A DNA stretch of 64,000 nucleotides from Strongylocentrotus purpuratus (Eukaryota; Echinodermata; Echinoidea; Camarodonta; Strongylocentrotidae), in contig NW_022145609.1 in the NCBI RefSeq assembly GCF_000002235.5, forward strand, positions 34,852,630 through 34,916,629. The letters run 5' to 3'. The position numbers and the translations under genes are program-made. Positions 1-10,251 of this stretch are shown in pieces. The notes beneath the pieces were generated by a model. That model saw only the letters and a program-made list of their open reading frames with translations, was not told the origin of the DNA and did no database searches. How positions within the stretch are numbered: the stretch's first letter is position 1; each line of letters begins with the position of its first letter.

Positions 1-400
1 AAGTTCAAAAATCTTGTCTGAGTGTCCTTCCGTTACCGTGGAATTGCCCATCTGTAGTAATGACTTTGCTGTCCATTTGGTAATAATTGAAATAAATTAA
101 TTTGTGTAGAATATGAGAAATCATAGATCCAATATCACATTTTGTAATACTAATATGTTCTAAACTGTCTGTGAACTTTGCGCACCCCTTCATCCGATTT
201 TGAGTGAAATCTGTTGAGTTTTGTACAGTGGTGTTGAAAATTTTGAGAATCAATAGAACAGGTTTTAATACACAGCCAGGATAGTAATGCAGCTATGCTA
301 GTATCCTTCACTCCCCTGTGTAGATGATGATTTTGTTGAGCCGCTCGCCTAGCAGTGGCCACACATAGCTGCATTACTATCATAGCTGGCTGTGTATTAA

Positions 401-1434
401 AGATAAAGACCAGTTATGGTCATGCGATTGCATTGTGAAAGAAACGTTTTGAAATCGATCAGAAATGGTTGATCATCTAGCATAGATGTACTGCAAGGTT
501 CTGGAATCATCAAAATGATAAGAAATTTGGCCCAGTCTTCATAAAGTTACAAGTACTGTACACAGAAAGATGTATATGGGACTACGCACACGTGCGCGGC
601 ACAAGCGTTTTTATCTCTCACATGATGATAGATAAACTAATTTACCAAATACATCAATTACCGTATTTGCCGGCGATAAGGCATAGGCCGCACCTCAACT
701 TTGACATTTCAAAGAGGAAAAAAAAAAAAAAAAGGAAAAAAAAAAACAACAGACAAAACAAAATAATCATAATTTTTTCGAAAACACTATTTTTTTTTTT
801 ACAAACTGATACCAAATTCATCCATATTCTTATAATTTACCGGAAGTTTAGCTAAAAAAGTGATCGCAGGCAGATTTGGTGTCCGATATACCCCTACCAC
901 AATGTACGGTGTAATGCGAAACTGCATGAAATGGAAAAACAAAATGGCGACTTCGGATGAATGCTTCGCGGCAGCTCCGTTAGACGGTTCCTTCCTTTAC
1001 TTTTGCAATGCATTGGCACGAACTTAGATCAAGATCTATCGACAAATGTTGTGTTAGGACGTTTATTTTCATCTTCATGTCAACAATGCAAAATAAAATT
1101 GTCGGTAAGATGTTTGGAAATGTCCTGTACCATAGTGGTATTGTTATTTTACCGTTTCTAGTCCCATACGTGCAAATTTGTGCTAGTTTTGACTTACGTT
1201 TTTTTTTTTTTTTACTCTTTCGTCGTAAAGGCCGCACCCCGACTTTTTGATATTTTCTCTTCCAAAAATACTGCGGCCTTTACGCCGGCAAATACGGTAG
1301 TAGGCGGTGTCCCGGCAAAATTTTTATCATCATGTATTATTCAAAACATATTCTTTCACATGATTGGTAATAAGAGCTTCCATTTCATTTTTTTAAATTT
1401 GGGCGTTTCCACTAGTACTGGTCTTTCTTTACCT
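401..1434. mobile_element. TTAA-flanked MITE (AGGTAAAGACCAG family), carrying a nested insertion
   Basis: The element has inverted ends (AGATAAAGACCAGT and ACTGGTCTTTCTTTACCT) between two TTAA tetranucleotides (397-400 and 1435-1438). The intact arm at 31.9 kb reads straight through one TTAA, so the tetranucleotide is a target-site duplication. Related copies lie at 20138-20508 and 22578-22955. TTAA duplication is typical of piggyBac-type transposition; the superfamily is inferred. A second element (661-1297) interrupts this copy. Confidence 0.75.
661..1297. mobile_element. TA-flanked MITE inserted in the 401-1434 element
   Basis: The inverted ends CCGTATTTGCCGGCG and CGCCGGCAAATACGG are flanked by TA (659-660 and 1298-1299). 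The paralogous MITE at 20138-20508 reads CAATTAGTAAG across the corresponding site with a single TA. That supports a TA duplication, as in Tc1/mariner-type elements. The interior is A- and T-run rich with no open frame of note. Confidence 0.75.
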
Positions 1435-1816
1435 TTAAAAGCTGTGCTATTGATTCTCAACATTTCAAACACTACTTCTTCTTCCTAAAAAAGTGCAGGC
1501 TTCATGAAATGAAGATTAACGCACAGTGGGTTGATGCGCACAGTCAATAGTAGGCAGATATACACATCGTTTAGTGATGTGCGGTTAAAATAATAATAAA
1601 AATCTAAAAATAAAAATAATACTGTGCAAAACTCAACTGATTTCACTCAAAATCGGTAGTTTCCTGTTTTTACTAGTGCCTGTAGTTACAATCTCGCCAA
1701 TTGATGACATCTAATAGCAATAAAATACAATTTTTTTCAGCTTACCGAAGTTAGAAAAAACAATTAAAAAATTCAAATTGTAAGTCTAGGTCTACTTGCC
1801 GATCAGCCACATCGGC

Positions 1817-2117
1817 ATGATTGTGTGCATTTGTGTATAATGAGTGTATTGACTATTCATGTGTGCAAATGCTGCCTATTATTAACACGTAGTGCAGCGC
1901 CAGAGGTAAATACGCATTAGCATATGCTTTGCTGGAGGGTCAGTGCCTTTGCTGGAGTGCCAGTGACCGTGCCGCACTCCAGCAAGCATAGTACTACTTA
2001 GTAGAGAGTCAAGGCTAATGAGTATTGACCTCTAGCACTGCACTACGTGTTAATAGGCAGCATTTGAATACATGAATAGTCAATACACTTACAACACACA
2101 AATGCACATAATCATGA
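1817..2117. repeat. Long foldback (inverted repeat of about 110 bp arms)
   Basis: The arms 1817-1925 and about 2010-2117 are near-perfect reverse complements; shared blocks include GTGCATTTGTG, GACTATTCATG, GCTGCCTATTA and ACGTAGTGCAG. The centre holds two TTTGCTGGAG motifs. A half copy lies at 31605-31750, next to the same CCGATCAG / TGATCGG motif. Confidence 0.7.
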
Positions 2118-2176
2118 AGGAAAAACTGTGCGCCATCTACACGTTCGCAATGGCGTTATCACAGTTTTTCCTTCAT
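2114..2176. repeat. Short hairpin with 23 paired positions per arm
   Basis: ATGAAGGAAAAACTGTG (2114-2130) pairs exactly with CACAGTTTTTCCTTCAT (2160-2176). An inner CGCCAT/ATGGCG stem sits inside, with a TTAT bulge. The predicted fold is 63 nt with a 13-nt loop. It may be a MITE remnant or a structured RNA; the sequence alone does not decide. Confidence 0.6.
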
Positions 2177-3756
2177 TATCATTTTGCCTTCGGCGTAGAC
2201 TAGAAGGGATGAGATTGATTTAGATGACTCCATGTACAGCGAGAGTTTAAAACGGCTTGCAAGATTTTCAACATGGATGTCGATTTTGACCCATAATTTC
2301 CTTAAAAGGGACCATTAAAAGGATTATTTCAGTCAAGTTGGTAAGTGGAACCGATGTATTGTAGCCTAGGCCTAATTTACGATATGCACGAGGTAAAATG
2401 ACATTTTAAAATGGATTTTGGGGGCATAACAATACGACCTGAAATGGCCTTGGCGTTATCAAGGGAATGTGTATAAACGGTTTGCGTCTCTAAAGAGAGA
2501 GCCGACCCTACCCCAATAAGAGGCTAACGAACGAAAGAGACGGAAAATTCAGTCTAGTATGATACTAGACTCACAATTTGAATATTTAAATTATTCTTTC
2601 TTCTTCTTCTTCGCTATAAGTACAGGCCACCGTCGGGTGTATTCTCGTACTGATAACATCGAAAATTTGAATAAAATAGACCCTAGAGTAAAGGAGCCCG
2701 TTTTCGGCCACTTAAGACAAAATCCTATTTTTAGGACCCTTTACTTCCTATTTAATATCATTTTTTGTTCAAATCATGAAGCACATATTATTATTATTTA
2801 AACAAAACAAGAATCCCAGAAAAAAATCACGAATTGCCATGACAATATCCATTTCAATTTTCACTGTTTCGGAGTCAGTTTTCGGCATAGCGTACCAGTT
2901 TTCGGCCGCATGTACAAAGTCAATAGGAAGCGCGCGCCGTGCGTTTTCGCGCTGATCTATAGCACTAGCGGGCGGAGCAGATATTCCACGCCGGAGCTCC
3001 CCGGAGCTCGCCAGGCCGAAAACAAGTACTGTGGTGATCGGATATTGGAATCTGAATTAGACAGAGATATCGTGTGTGCGTTGCGGTGTGCGGCTGCATT
3101 GATTTAATACATGCGATGAGATACTTTTGAGCTTGCGACTAACACAAAATCCGGCTCTAAATCTGAAAAATACTTGAAATAAAGCTCATTATATGGTACC
3201 CATATTCTTACAGACACGCGTAAGATATTCGATTTTTCAGATTCGGGTAGCGGGACCGCCGATTACATCGCTAAAATGTGATATTTTAGGATATATTTTT
3301 CATTGCAAATGTGGTTCTTCAGTGACACTGGCATGGTATGGTATGTGTGGGATATGTGTTATGCTATTATGCGATGTATTTTAGAGTGATTTTACCTTGC
3401 ATCCAACCAATCGGCCGAAAACTGGAGCTGGCCGATTACCGGCTCCTTTACTCTAGACCTAACTTTAGTAGTATTTTACTGCTAGGTGGTCTAGTTAGAA
3501 TCTAGATCTTAGGTGTCATGTCATCAATCGCCACTAAAGTACCGATTTTGAGTGAAATCAGTTGAGTTTTGTACTGTGGTGTTTGAAATGTTGAGAATCA
3601 ATAGCACAGCTTTTAATACACAGCCGGGATAGATAGTAATGCACTAGGCCTATGTGGCCGTGCCGTGGCTCCTTTCGAAAACACAGCAGTCCCGTACGTT
3701 GTATAATTTGTTCGCAAATTGTGGCAAGAGAAATTAGATACGATGAAAATACTCAC

Positions 3757-3894
3757 TTTTCCTAGGGATTGTAGACTTTTTATTGCCCCGACAATCTGCT
3801 GATGATCCTTTTCAAGCCAGCTTGCTACATCTTCTGATTTTATATCTCCCACTCGCTCCACAATTTTCAGGATTTCTTCGAGAATGTCCCCCAT
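3757..3894 (-). CDS. FARSA: Phenylalanine--tRNA ligase alpha subunit, first coding exon (partial gene)
   Basis: This exon encodes 46 residues beginning MGDILEEILKIVERVG and ending HQQIVGAIKSLQSLGK. The last stretch closely matches the N-terminal helical, winged-helix-type domain of eukaryotic cytosolic FARSA, where HQ-x-VVGAVKSLQALG is typical. FARSA pairs with FARSB to charge tRNA-Phe in the cytosol. The ATG at 3894 is the first in frame and has a good context (A at -3, G at +4). The exon ends in phase 0 at a consensus donor (GTGAGT, 3756-3751). I found no later exon between 1 and 3750, so the catalytic part lies beyond the left edge. A transposon-like element starts only about 95 bp upstream of the start codon. 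Identification rests on one exon. Confidence 0.8.
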
Positions 3895-3989
3895 GTTTTT
3901 GTGTGCATATGCTGCAAGCACGAAACCACAATCTCTGGCCTAGTTGGCGATCGATAGCGTATATAGCTCGATCTAGCTCGAGATTGCCA

Positions 3990-4340
3990 CAGGCGCGGAT
4001 CCAGGGGGGAGGGGGGGGGGGGGGGGTGTGGGAGGGCCGAGCGGGCCGCGTTATTTTTTTCTGCGGCACAGATTGGTTTTTTTTTTTTTAAAAGGGGTCT
4101 TGATTTACAGACTAATAGTGGTCGTGTGCGTACTAGTAGTAGAGGTCTGTTTTTAATAGTGTTACATGTAATCCACTACCGTATGGAAAATCATTACATC
4201 AACAATTAAATTAAAAATGGAAATCTGAAGAGGAGGCAGCACGTCAAAATGGAGAACATCACAATAATTAGTCAATAAAACTTAACTAACTTAAACGAAG
4301 AGAAATGTTCGCGATGGACCTTGCCCCCCCCCCCCCGGGC

Positions 4341-4377
<37 letters not shown>

Positions 4378-6436
4378 AAAAAAGGGAAAGAGGGAAAGAG
4401 GAGAGAATTAAAGGGAAAGAAAGAAGAGGAAGAAGAAAAGAAAAGGGGGAAGAAAGAGATCGGGGGTGCCGAATGGGCCTTGCCTCCTAGGCTGATGCCT
4501 TGCCCCCCCCCCCCCCCCCCCACCTCAAAAAAAAATGGGAGAAGGAAGGAAAGGGAAAGAAGAAAGTAAAAGAGGAGATAAAGGGAAGGAAAAAGAGGAA
4601 GAAGAAAACAAGTCGGGGGATATCAGATGCAATTTCCCGCAAACAAGTTGTGGATCGGGGGGGGGGGGGGGGGGCACTGGCGTACTGATAGGGGGAGGGG
4701 AATTCAAATGTGATTTATTTTTAATTCCATAACGGTGATTTACAAAATAATGCTGAAATGACATAATTTTCCGAGATTTTACTTTCAATTATACTTTTTT
4801 ATGCGTTCGTTGATAGGGGGAGGGGAATTCAAACGTGATTTATTTTCAATTCCATAACGGTGAATTACAATAATGCTGAAATGACATAATTTTCCGAGAT
4901 TTTACTTTAAATTATACTTTTTTATGCATTTGTTGGAAATGACAAACTTACAGTCAGGCAAAAATATGCTTATTGAGATGCCTACATGTCAAGGCCCGCG
5001 GAACGGCGGGGATCGGGAGCCTCGAGCCCCCCCCCCCCCCCCCCCCCTCCCCCCTCAACCTTTTTTTGAAAAAGTATATTAAAGAGAAATAGAAAGAAAG
5101 AGAGCAAGAAAGAATGAACTGTCAATGTCACAAAATAATGAGGTATCAAAATATGCTCATCTGACTGTGATTAAATGCCTAAAACCCATGAGCTGCCGGG
5201 GGCTCTGCCCCCTGGATTCCACCTAAGGCCCTAAGACAGGCCCTTAGATGCTCATCTGACGGTAATTCAATGCCTATAACCCCTGATTTATGGGGGATCC
5301 ACCCCTGGACCCTGCGCCAAATAGTGTCCTGCCAGTGTCACAAAATAATAAAGTATTCAAAAATGCTCATCTGACCGTAATTGAACCCCTGAGCTTCCGG
5401 GGGCTCTGCCCCCTGGACCCAACCAAGAGCCCTAAGGCGGGCCCCTTGATACTTATCTGACCGTCATTTAATGCTTAAAAGTCGAGAACCGTACAACGAA
5501 TCGTCTTTTTTCTCTCATGATTTGATGAAATATAAAAGCTGCCGCGCTTCGCGCGGGAGGGTGAAAACTGAATTCAGACGAAGATTAATTAGGAGTCGAG
5601 AACCGTACGACGAATCGTCTTCTTTTTCTAATAATTTAAGGAAACGTCAAAGCTTCCGCGCTTCGCGCACGCAGGAAGGGGGAACCTGAGTTCAGACAAG
5701 GATTAAGAGTCGAGAACCGTACAGCGAATCGTTTTCTTTCTTTCGTGATTTGATGAAACGTAAAAGCTTCGGAGGGAGGGTGGAAACTGAATTCAGACGA
5801 GGATTAATTAGGAGTCGAGAACCGTACAACGAATCGTCTTCTTTCTCTAATCATTTAATGAAACGTAAAAGCTTACGCGCTTCGCGCAGGAGGGGAAAAA
5901 CTGAATTCAGACGAGGATTAAGAGTCGAGAACGGTACAACGAATCGTCTTCTTTCTCTAATAATTTAATGAAAAGTCAAAGCTTACGCGGGAGGGGGGGG
6001 GGGGGGGACTAAATTCAGACGAGGATTAAGAGTCGTTCGAGAACGGTACAACGAATCGTCTTCTTTCTCTAATGATTTAATGGAATGTAAAAGCCGAAAG
6101 GGGGGGGGGCAACTGAATTCAGATGAGGATTAAGAGTCGAGAACGGTACAACGAATCGTCTTCTTTCCCTAATTTTAATGAAACGTAAAAGCCGAAGGGG
6201 GGCAACTGAATTCAGACGAGGATTATGAGTCGAGAACGGTACAACGAATTGTCCTCTTTCTCTAATAATTTATTGAAACGTCAAAGCTTCCGCGCTTCGC
6301 GGAGGAGGGAGGGGGACACTCTCCCCTCCCTGCACCCCAATAACGTCACTGCTGGTCACCATTATGTACCAATATTTGGCTTGAATAATTTCAAATTTGG
6401 GCCCCCCCCCCCTAAGAAAACCTGGATCTGCGCCTG
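3990..6436. mobile_element. hAT-like composite element with low-complexity core
   Basis: The ends are inverted: CAGGCGCGGATCCAG at 3990-4004 and CTGGATCTGCGCCTG at 6422-6436, with TGCCA beside each. Such CAGG-type ends are common in hAT MITEs, but no clear 8-bp duplication is visible, so the superfamily is tentative. The core holds G and C runs, GA-rich tracts (4340-4640), a direct repeat (4690-4800 and 4815-4925) and about eight copies of a 100-bp unit (5470-6310). It encodes no transposase. Its left end lies about 95 bp upstream of the FARSA start codon. Confidence 0.6.
5475..6310 (+). repeat. Tandem repeat, about 100-bp unit (GTCGAGAACCGTACAACGAA)
   Basis: About eight units share GTCGAGAACCGTACAACGAA, CGTCTTCTTTCTCTAAT and AAACGTAAAAGC. 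The CGCGCTTCGCGC palindrome is kept in several units and replaced by G runs in others. The open frames over this stretch arise from the repeat and are not genes. Degenerate reverse-orientation copies occur at 26105-26235 in HYI intron 1. Confidence 0.75.
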
Positions 6437-6714
6437 CTGCCACCTCAACTTCACAAATTGTTTATTCGTGAGATTTTCTTATAGTACACAATAAATTTGT
6501 TCTTGTTTTTTTGTAGCAGCTAGTCACTCATATAAATCGACGGGGTTATTGTAAATAATATTTCAAAGAAACCTTGAATCACAATAATTTTGATCAGAGG
6601 GGGTTCTCCCGGGGTCAGGGGTGCAAATCCCACATCACCCATTTTTTTGCTGACTTCCAAAGTGCATGGCCCTTTTTTACATATAGGAAAAGTGATATAT
6701 TTTACTTCTTCAAG
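6437..6714. other. Intergenic, no feature recognised
   Basis: AT-rich sequence between the hAT-like element and the 60-bp minisatellite. I see no gene, RNA or clear repeat here. Confidence 0.4.
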
Positions 6715-7055
6715 TGCCCCTACTTAGGTAGGTAGTGCCCCTTTCCAACCTAACAAGTGCCCGTTCCCCTCAAGAGCCCCTTGTCCTTAGTAGGTAGTGC
6801 CTCTTTTCCTTCTGAGTGCTTGTTCCCCTCAAGACCCCCTTTACCTTAATAGGTAGTGCCCCATTACCTTCTGAGAACCTGTTCCCCTCAAGAGCCCCTT
6901 GTCCTTAGTAGGTAGTGCCCCATTCCCTTCTGAGTGCCTGTTCCCCTCAAGTGCCGCTTGTCCTTAGTAGGTAGTGCCCCTTTCCCTTCTGAGTGCCTGT
7001 TCTCCTCAAGTGCCCCTTGTCATTAGTAGGTAGTGCCCCCTTCCCTTCTGGATTA
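6715..7055 (+). repeat. Minisatellite, about 60-bp unit
   Basis: Six units carry TAGGTAGTGCCCC, CTTCTGAGTGCCTGTTC and CCTCAAGTGCCCCTTGTC, with GTAGGTAGTGCC recurring about every 59-60 bp (for example 6791, 6909, 6968 and 7027). It abuts the tRNA-like array. No open frame is maintained. Confidence 0.8.
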
Positions 7056-7058
7056 AAA

Positions 7059-8850
7059 AGTAGTTTATCAGCATATTTTTTAAAATCATTAACATCAGAA
7101 AGTGTTAAAAACTTGAAGCGAAAGAGTTTATATCAGTGAAGCACAGTGGTCTTTTGGATAAAAAATCGCTTCACAGTGCAGATGTACTCGGTTCGATTCC
7201 CGGCTACTCCTTTCTACCTCGCGTTTTTTCATCTCTTTGTTTGTTTAGGGGACACCCCTCTTCCTTAACAAAGGAGGAAAAGTAGTTCATCAGGATATTT
7301 TTTAAAGTCATTGACATAAGAAAGTGTTAACAACTTGAAGCAATCAAGTAAATATCAGTAAAACACCGTGGTCTTGTGAATGAGACATCGCTTCACAATG
7401 CAGATTTACTCGGTTCGATTCCCGGCTACGCCTTTCTACATCCTGTTTTTTATCATTTTTTTTCTTCATATTGATTTGTCCATCTCTTTTTTTTTGTTTA
7501 GGGGACACCCCCTCTTCCTGTACAAAGAGTAAAAGTAGTTGATCATCATATTTTTCAAAGACATTTACATCAGAAAGTGTTAACATCTTGAACAGAACAA
7601 GTTAATAACAGTGAAGTAAAGTGGTCATGTGGATAAGACATCGCTTCACATTGCAGATGTACTCGGTTCGATTCCCGGCTATGCCTTTCTACCTCCTTTT
7701 TTTTATCATTTTTTCTTCATATTGATTTGTCCTTCTCTTTTTTTTTTATTACGAGACACCCCCTCTTCCTCAACAAAGGAGTAAAATTAGTTTATCAGCA
7801 TATTTTTTGAAGTCATTAACATCAGAAAGTGTTAACATCTTGAACCGAACATGTTAATAACAGTGAAGCACAGTGGTCATGTGGATAAGATATCGCTTCA
7901 CAATGCAGATGTACTCGGTTCGATTCCCGGCCACGCCTTTTTACCTCGCGTTTTTTTTTTCATCTCTTTTTTGTTGTTGTTCAGGGGACACCCCCTCCTC
8001 CTCAACAAAGGAGTACAAGTAGTTTATCAGCACATTTTTTAAAGTCATTAACATTAGAAAGTGTTAATATCTTGAACAGAACAAGTTAATTACAGTGAAG
8101 CACAGTGGTCATGTGGATAAGATATCGCTTCACAATGCAGATGTACTCGGTTCGATTCCCGGCTATGCCTTTCTACCTCGTATTTTTTATTTCATCTCTT
8201 TTTTTGTTTAGGGGACACCCCCTCCTTCTCAACAAAGATGTACAAGTAGTTTATCAGCATATTTTTTAAAGTCATTAACACCAGAAAGTGTTAACATCTT
8301 GAACCGAACAAGTTAATAACAGTGAAGCACAGTGGTCATGTGGATAAGATGATCCCTTCACAATGCAGATGTACTCGGTTCGATTCCCGGCTATGCCTTT
8401 CTACCTCCTTTTTTTATCATCTTTTCTTCATATTGATTTGTCCTTTTCTTTTTTTTCTTTTTTACGAGGCACCCCCTCTTCCTCAACAAAGGAGTAAAAT
8501 TAGTTTATCAGCATATTTTTTGAAGTCATTAACATCAGAAAGTGTTAACATCTTGAACCGAACAAGTCAATAACAGTGAAGCACAGTGGTCATGTGGATA
8601 AGATATTGCTTCACAATGCAGATGTACCCGGTTTGATTCCCGGCTTTGCCTTTCTACCTCATATTTTTTTTAATCATTTTTTTCTTCATATTGATATGTC
8701 CTTCTCTTTTTGTTTTGTTTAGGGGACACCCCCTCCTCCTCAAAAAAAGAGTACAAGTAGTTTATCAGCATATTTTTTAAAGTCATTAAAATCAGAAAGT
8801 GTTAACATCTTGAACCGATAAGACATCGCTTCACAATGCAGATGTACATG
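7059..8850 (+). repeat. Tandem array of tRNA-like units with Pol III A/B boxes
   Basis: Seven units plus a truncated eighth carry GTGGTCATGTGGATAAG (A-box-like) and GGTTCGATTCCCGG (B-box consensus). The B boxes start near 7190, 7412, 7665, 7917, 8149, 8377 and 8630, a spacing of 222-253 bp. A T run lies roughly 20-35 nt after each B box, as a Pol III terminator would. In several units the folded module keeps a 3-bp D stem (GTC/GAC), a T arm with 4 of 5 pairs and an acceptor-like stem with 5 of 7 pairs. The anticodon stem does not pair well, so these are not ordinary tRNA genes. The spacer (TTTATCAGCATATTTTTTAA, GAAAGTGTTAACATCTTGAA) is conserved too. This is either a tRNA-derived satellite or a tandemly amplified SINE. 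Confidence 0.75.
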
Positions 8851-9114
8851 TAACCCCCACCGCCTTCTATAATATATATAAAGAAATAAATGCAGTCATA
8901 ATCATAATGAAAGTATTAATCCTAAGATTTGATTGCTTTAATTGCTTTGATTTGATTGCTTTGATTTGCTTGGTTAGATTTGTTTATGGGGAAAATGTGT
9001 CTGAGAGAGTAACATACTAGAATGATAATGACTAATGTGACAAGAAGATAGACACGCGACAGCAAACGTGGGGTAATAAAATATTATAAGATGTGTTACA
9101 ATGAAGAAAGAAAA

Positions 9115-9150
<36 letters not shown>

Positions 9151-9280
9151 GATCTTGTTTGCATGAGAGAGCTAGAGAGGAGAGAGAAAGAATTGAGAAG
9201 AAATTGTACATAGTGCTTGGTGTGCCCCCCCCCCCCAAAAAAAAAAAAATGTATAGCAATAAACTTATGATCATTTACAA
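8851..9280. repeat. GA microsatellite and A/C runs
   Basis: The stretch holds a GATTTGATTGCTTT direct repeat (8927-8970), a purine tract of GAGA repeats (9110-9195) and a C run followed by an A run (9226-9249). No gene is seen. Confidence 0.55.
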
Positions 9281-10251
9281 CTAGATGGAATTCGACTGCG
9301 CGCAGTCGAAAATGATGCCTCCGTCATAGAGCAATTTTACAAACCAAAACAGAAGAAATTTTTCGAATTCAAGTTCAATTGTAATCCATTGACAGGTTCT
9401 CAGAAAATCGTGATTACAAGCAATTTCTCATATACATATATGACCCTTTGATCTTTGACCTCATGACCCTAAAATCTACTCAGTTCATTGGCTCTGCAAG
9501 ATGTCCTGAGTTAAATAGTAATCCATCTGTCAGTTCTAATGAGAATGCGTTCACAAGCTATTTTTGCATACATAATGAGCCCATGACCTTTGACCTTATG
9601 AACCAAGAATCTACTCAGTTCATTGGCTCTGCAAGTAACATACATGACCTAATTTTGGCAGGAATCCATCAATCGCTTCTTGAGATAACGCGGTCACGAG
9701 CTGTTTTTGCATACATAATGTGCGCTTTGGCCTTTGACCTTTGACCTCATGACCCCTAAATCTAATCAGTTCATCGGCTCTGCAAGTAACATACATGACC
9801 TAAGTTTGGCAGCAATCCATCAATCGATTCTTGAGATAACGCGATCACGAGCTGTTTTCGCATACATAATGAGCCCTGTGACCTTTGACCTTTAACCTCG
9901 TGACCCCAAAATCTAATCAGTTCATTGGCTTTGCAAGAGACATACATGACCAAAGTTTGGCAGGAATCCATCAATCGGTTCTTCAGATAACGCGATCACG
10001 AGCTGTTTTTGCATACCTAATGAGCCCTGTGACCTTTGACCTTTGACCTCGTGACCCCAAAATCTAATCAGTTCATCGGCTCTGCAAGATACATACATTA
10101 CCAAAGTTTGGCAGGAATCCATCAATCGGTTCTTTAGATAACGCGATCACAAGAACGGGACGTACGTACAGACGTACGTACAGACGTACGGACGGACGGA
10201 CGGACAACCTGAAAACATAATGCCTCCGGCTACTTCGTAACGGAGGCATAA
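9281..10251 (-). mobile_element. Helentron/HINE-like non-autonomous element with 151-bp internal repeats
   Basis: Read on the minus strand, the element starts near TTTTATGCCTCCG and ends with a perfect palindrome TTCGACTGCGCGCAGTCGAA (9291-9310), then about 10 nt and CTAG, followed by T. A terminal hairpin just before CTRR is the hallmark of Helitron 3' ends. ATGCCTCCGTCAT-type motifs sit inverted near both ends, as in Helentron-associated elements. The core is a tandem array of about 151-bp units (9440-10140) with TGACCTTTGACC motifs. A related copy lies at 40070-41215 in the opposite orientation. It encodes no protein. Confidence 0.65.

Larger units (their letters stand above)
194..1656. 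mobile_element. Foldback repeat, outermost layer of a three-layer nest
   Basis: The left arm (194-297) and right arm (366-400 plus 1435-1656) are inverted copies of one sequence that includes TTTGAGTGAAATC, GAATCAATAG and TAATACACAGCCAGG. Single arms recur at 3543-3645 and 31885-31990. The right arm is interrupted at a TTAA by a MITE (401-1434). The arm at 31.9 kb preserves the uninterrupted sequence. No coding capacity is visible. Confidence 0.65.
1..3756 (-). other. FARSA intron 1 (partial), filled with transposable elements
   Basis: No coding exon is recognisable on either strand. The stretch holds a nest of three elements (194-1656), a long foldback (1817-2117), a short hairpin (2114-2176) and a further foldback arm at 3543-3645. 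From about 2270 to 2600 there is sequence related to 24890-25090 and 25840-25890, for example the shared GTAAGTGGAACC and AAGAGGCTAACGAA motifs. I see nothing specific in 2600-3540. Confidence 0.6.

Noticed and set aside
3895..3921. Upstream start for FARSA at 3921
   Set aside because: The codon there is GTG; the first in-frame ATG is at 3894 and fits the family N-terminus.
5475..6310. Arg/Ser-rich repeated protein
   Set aside because: The open frames coincide with 100-bp tandem DNA repeats and are broken between units.
7059..8850. Functional tRNA genes
   Set aside because: The anticodon stems do not pair and the acceptor stems have mismatches, so they are called tRNA-like repeats only.
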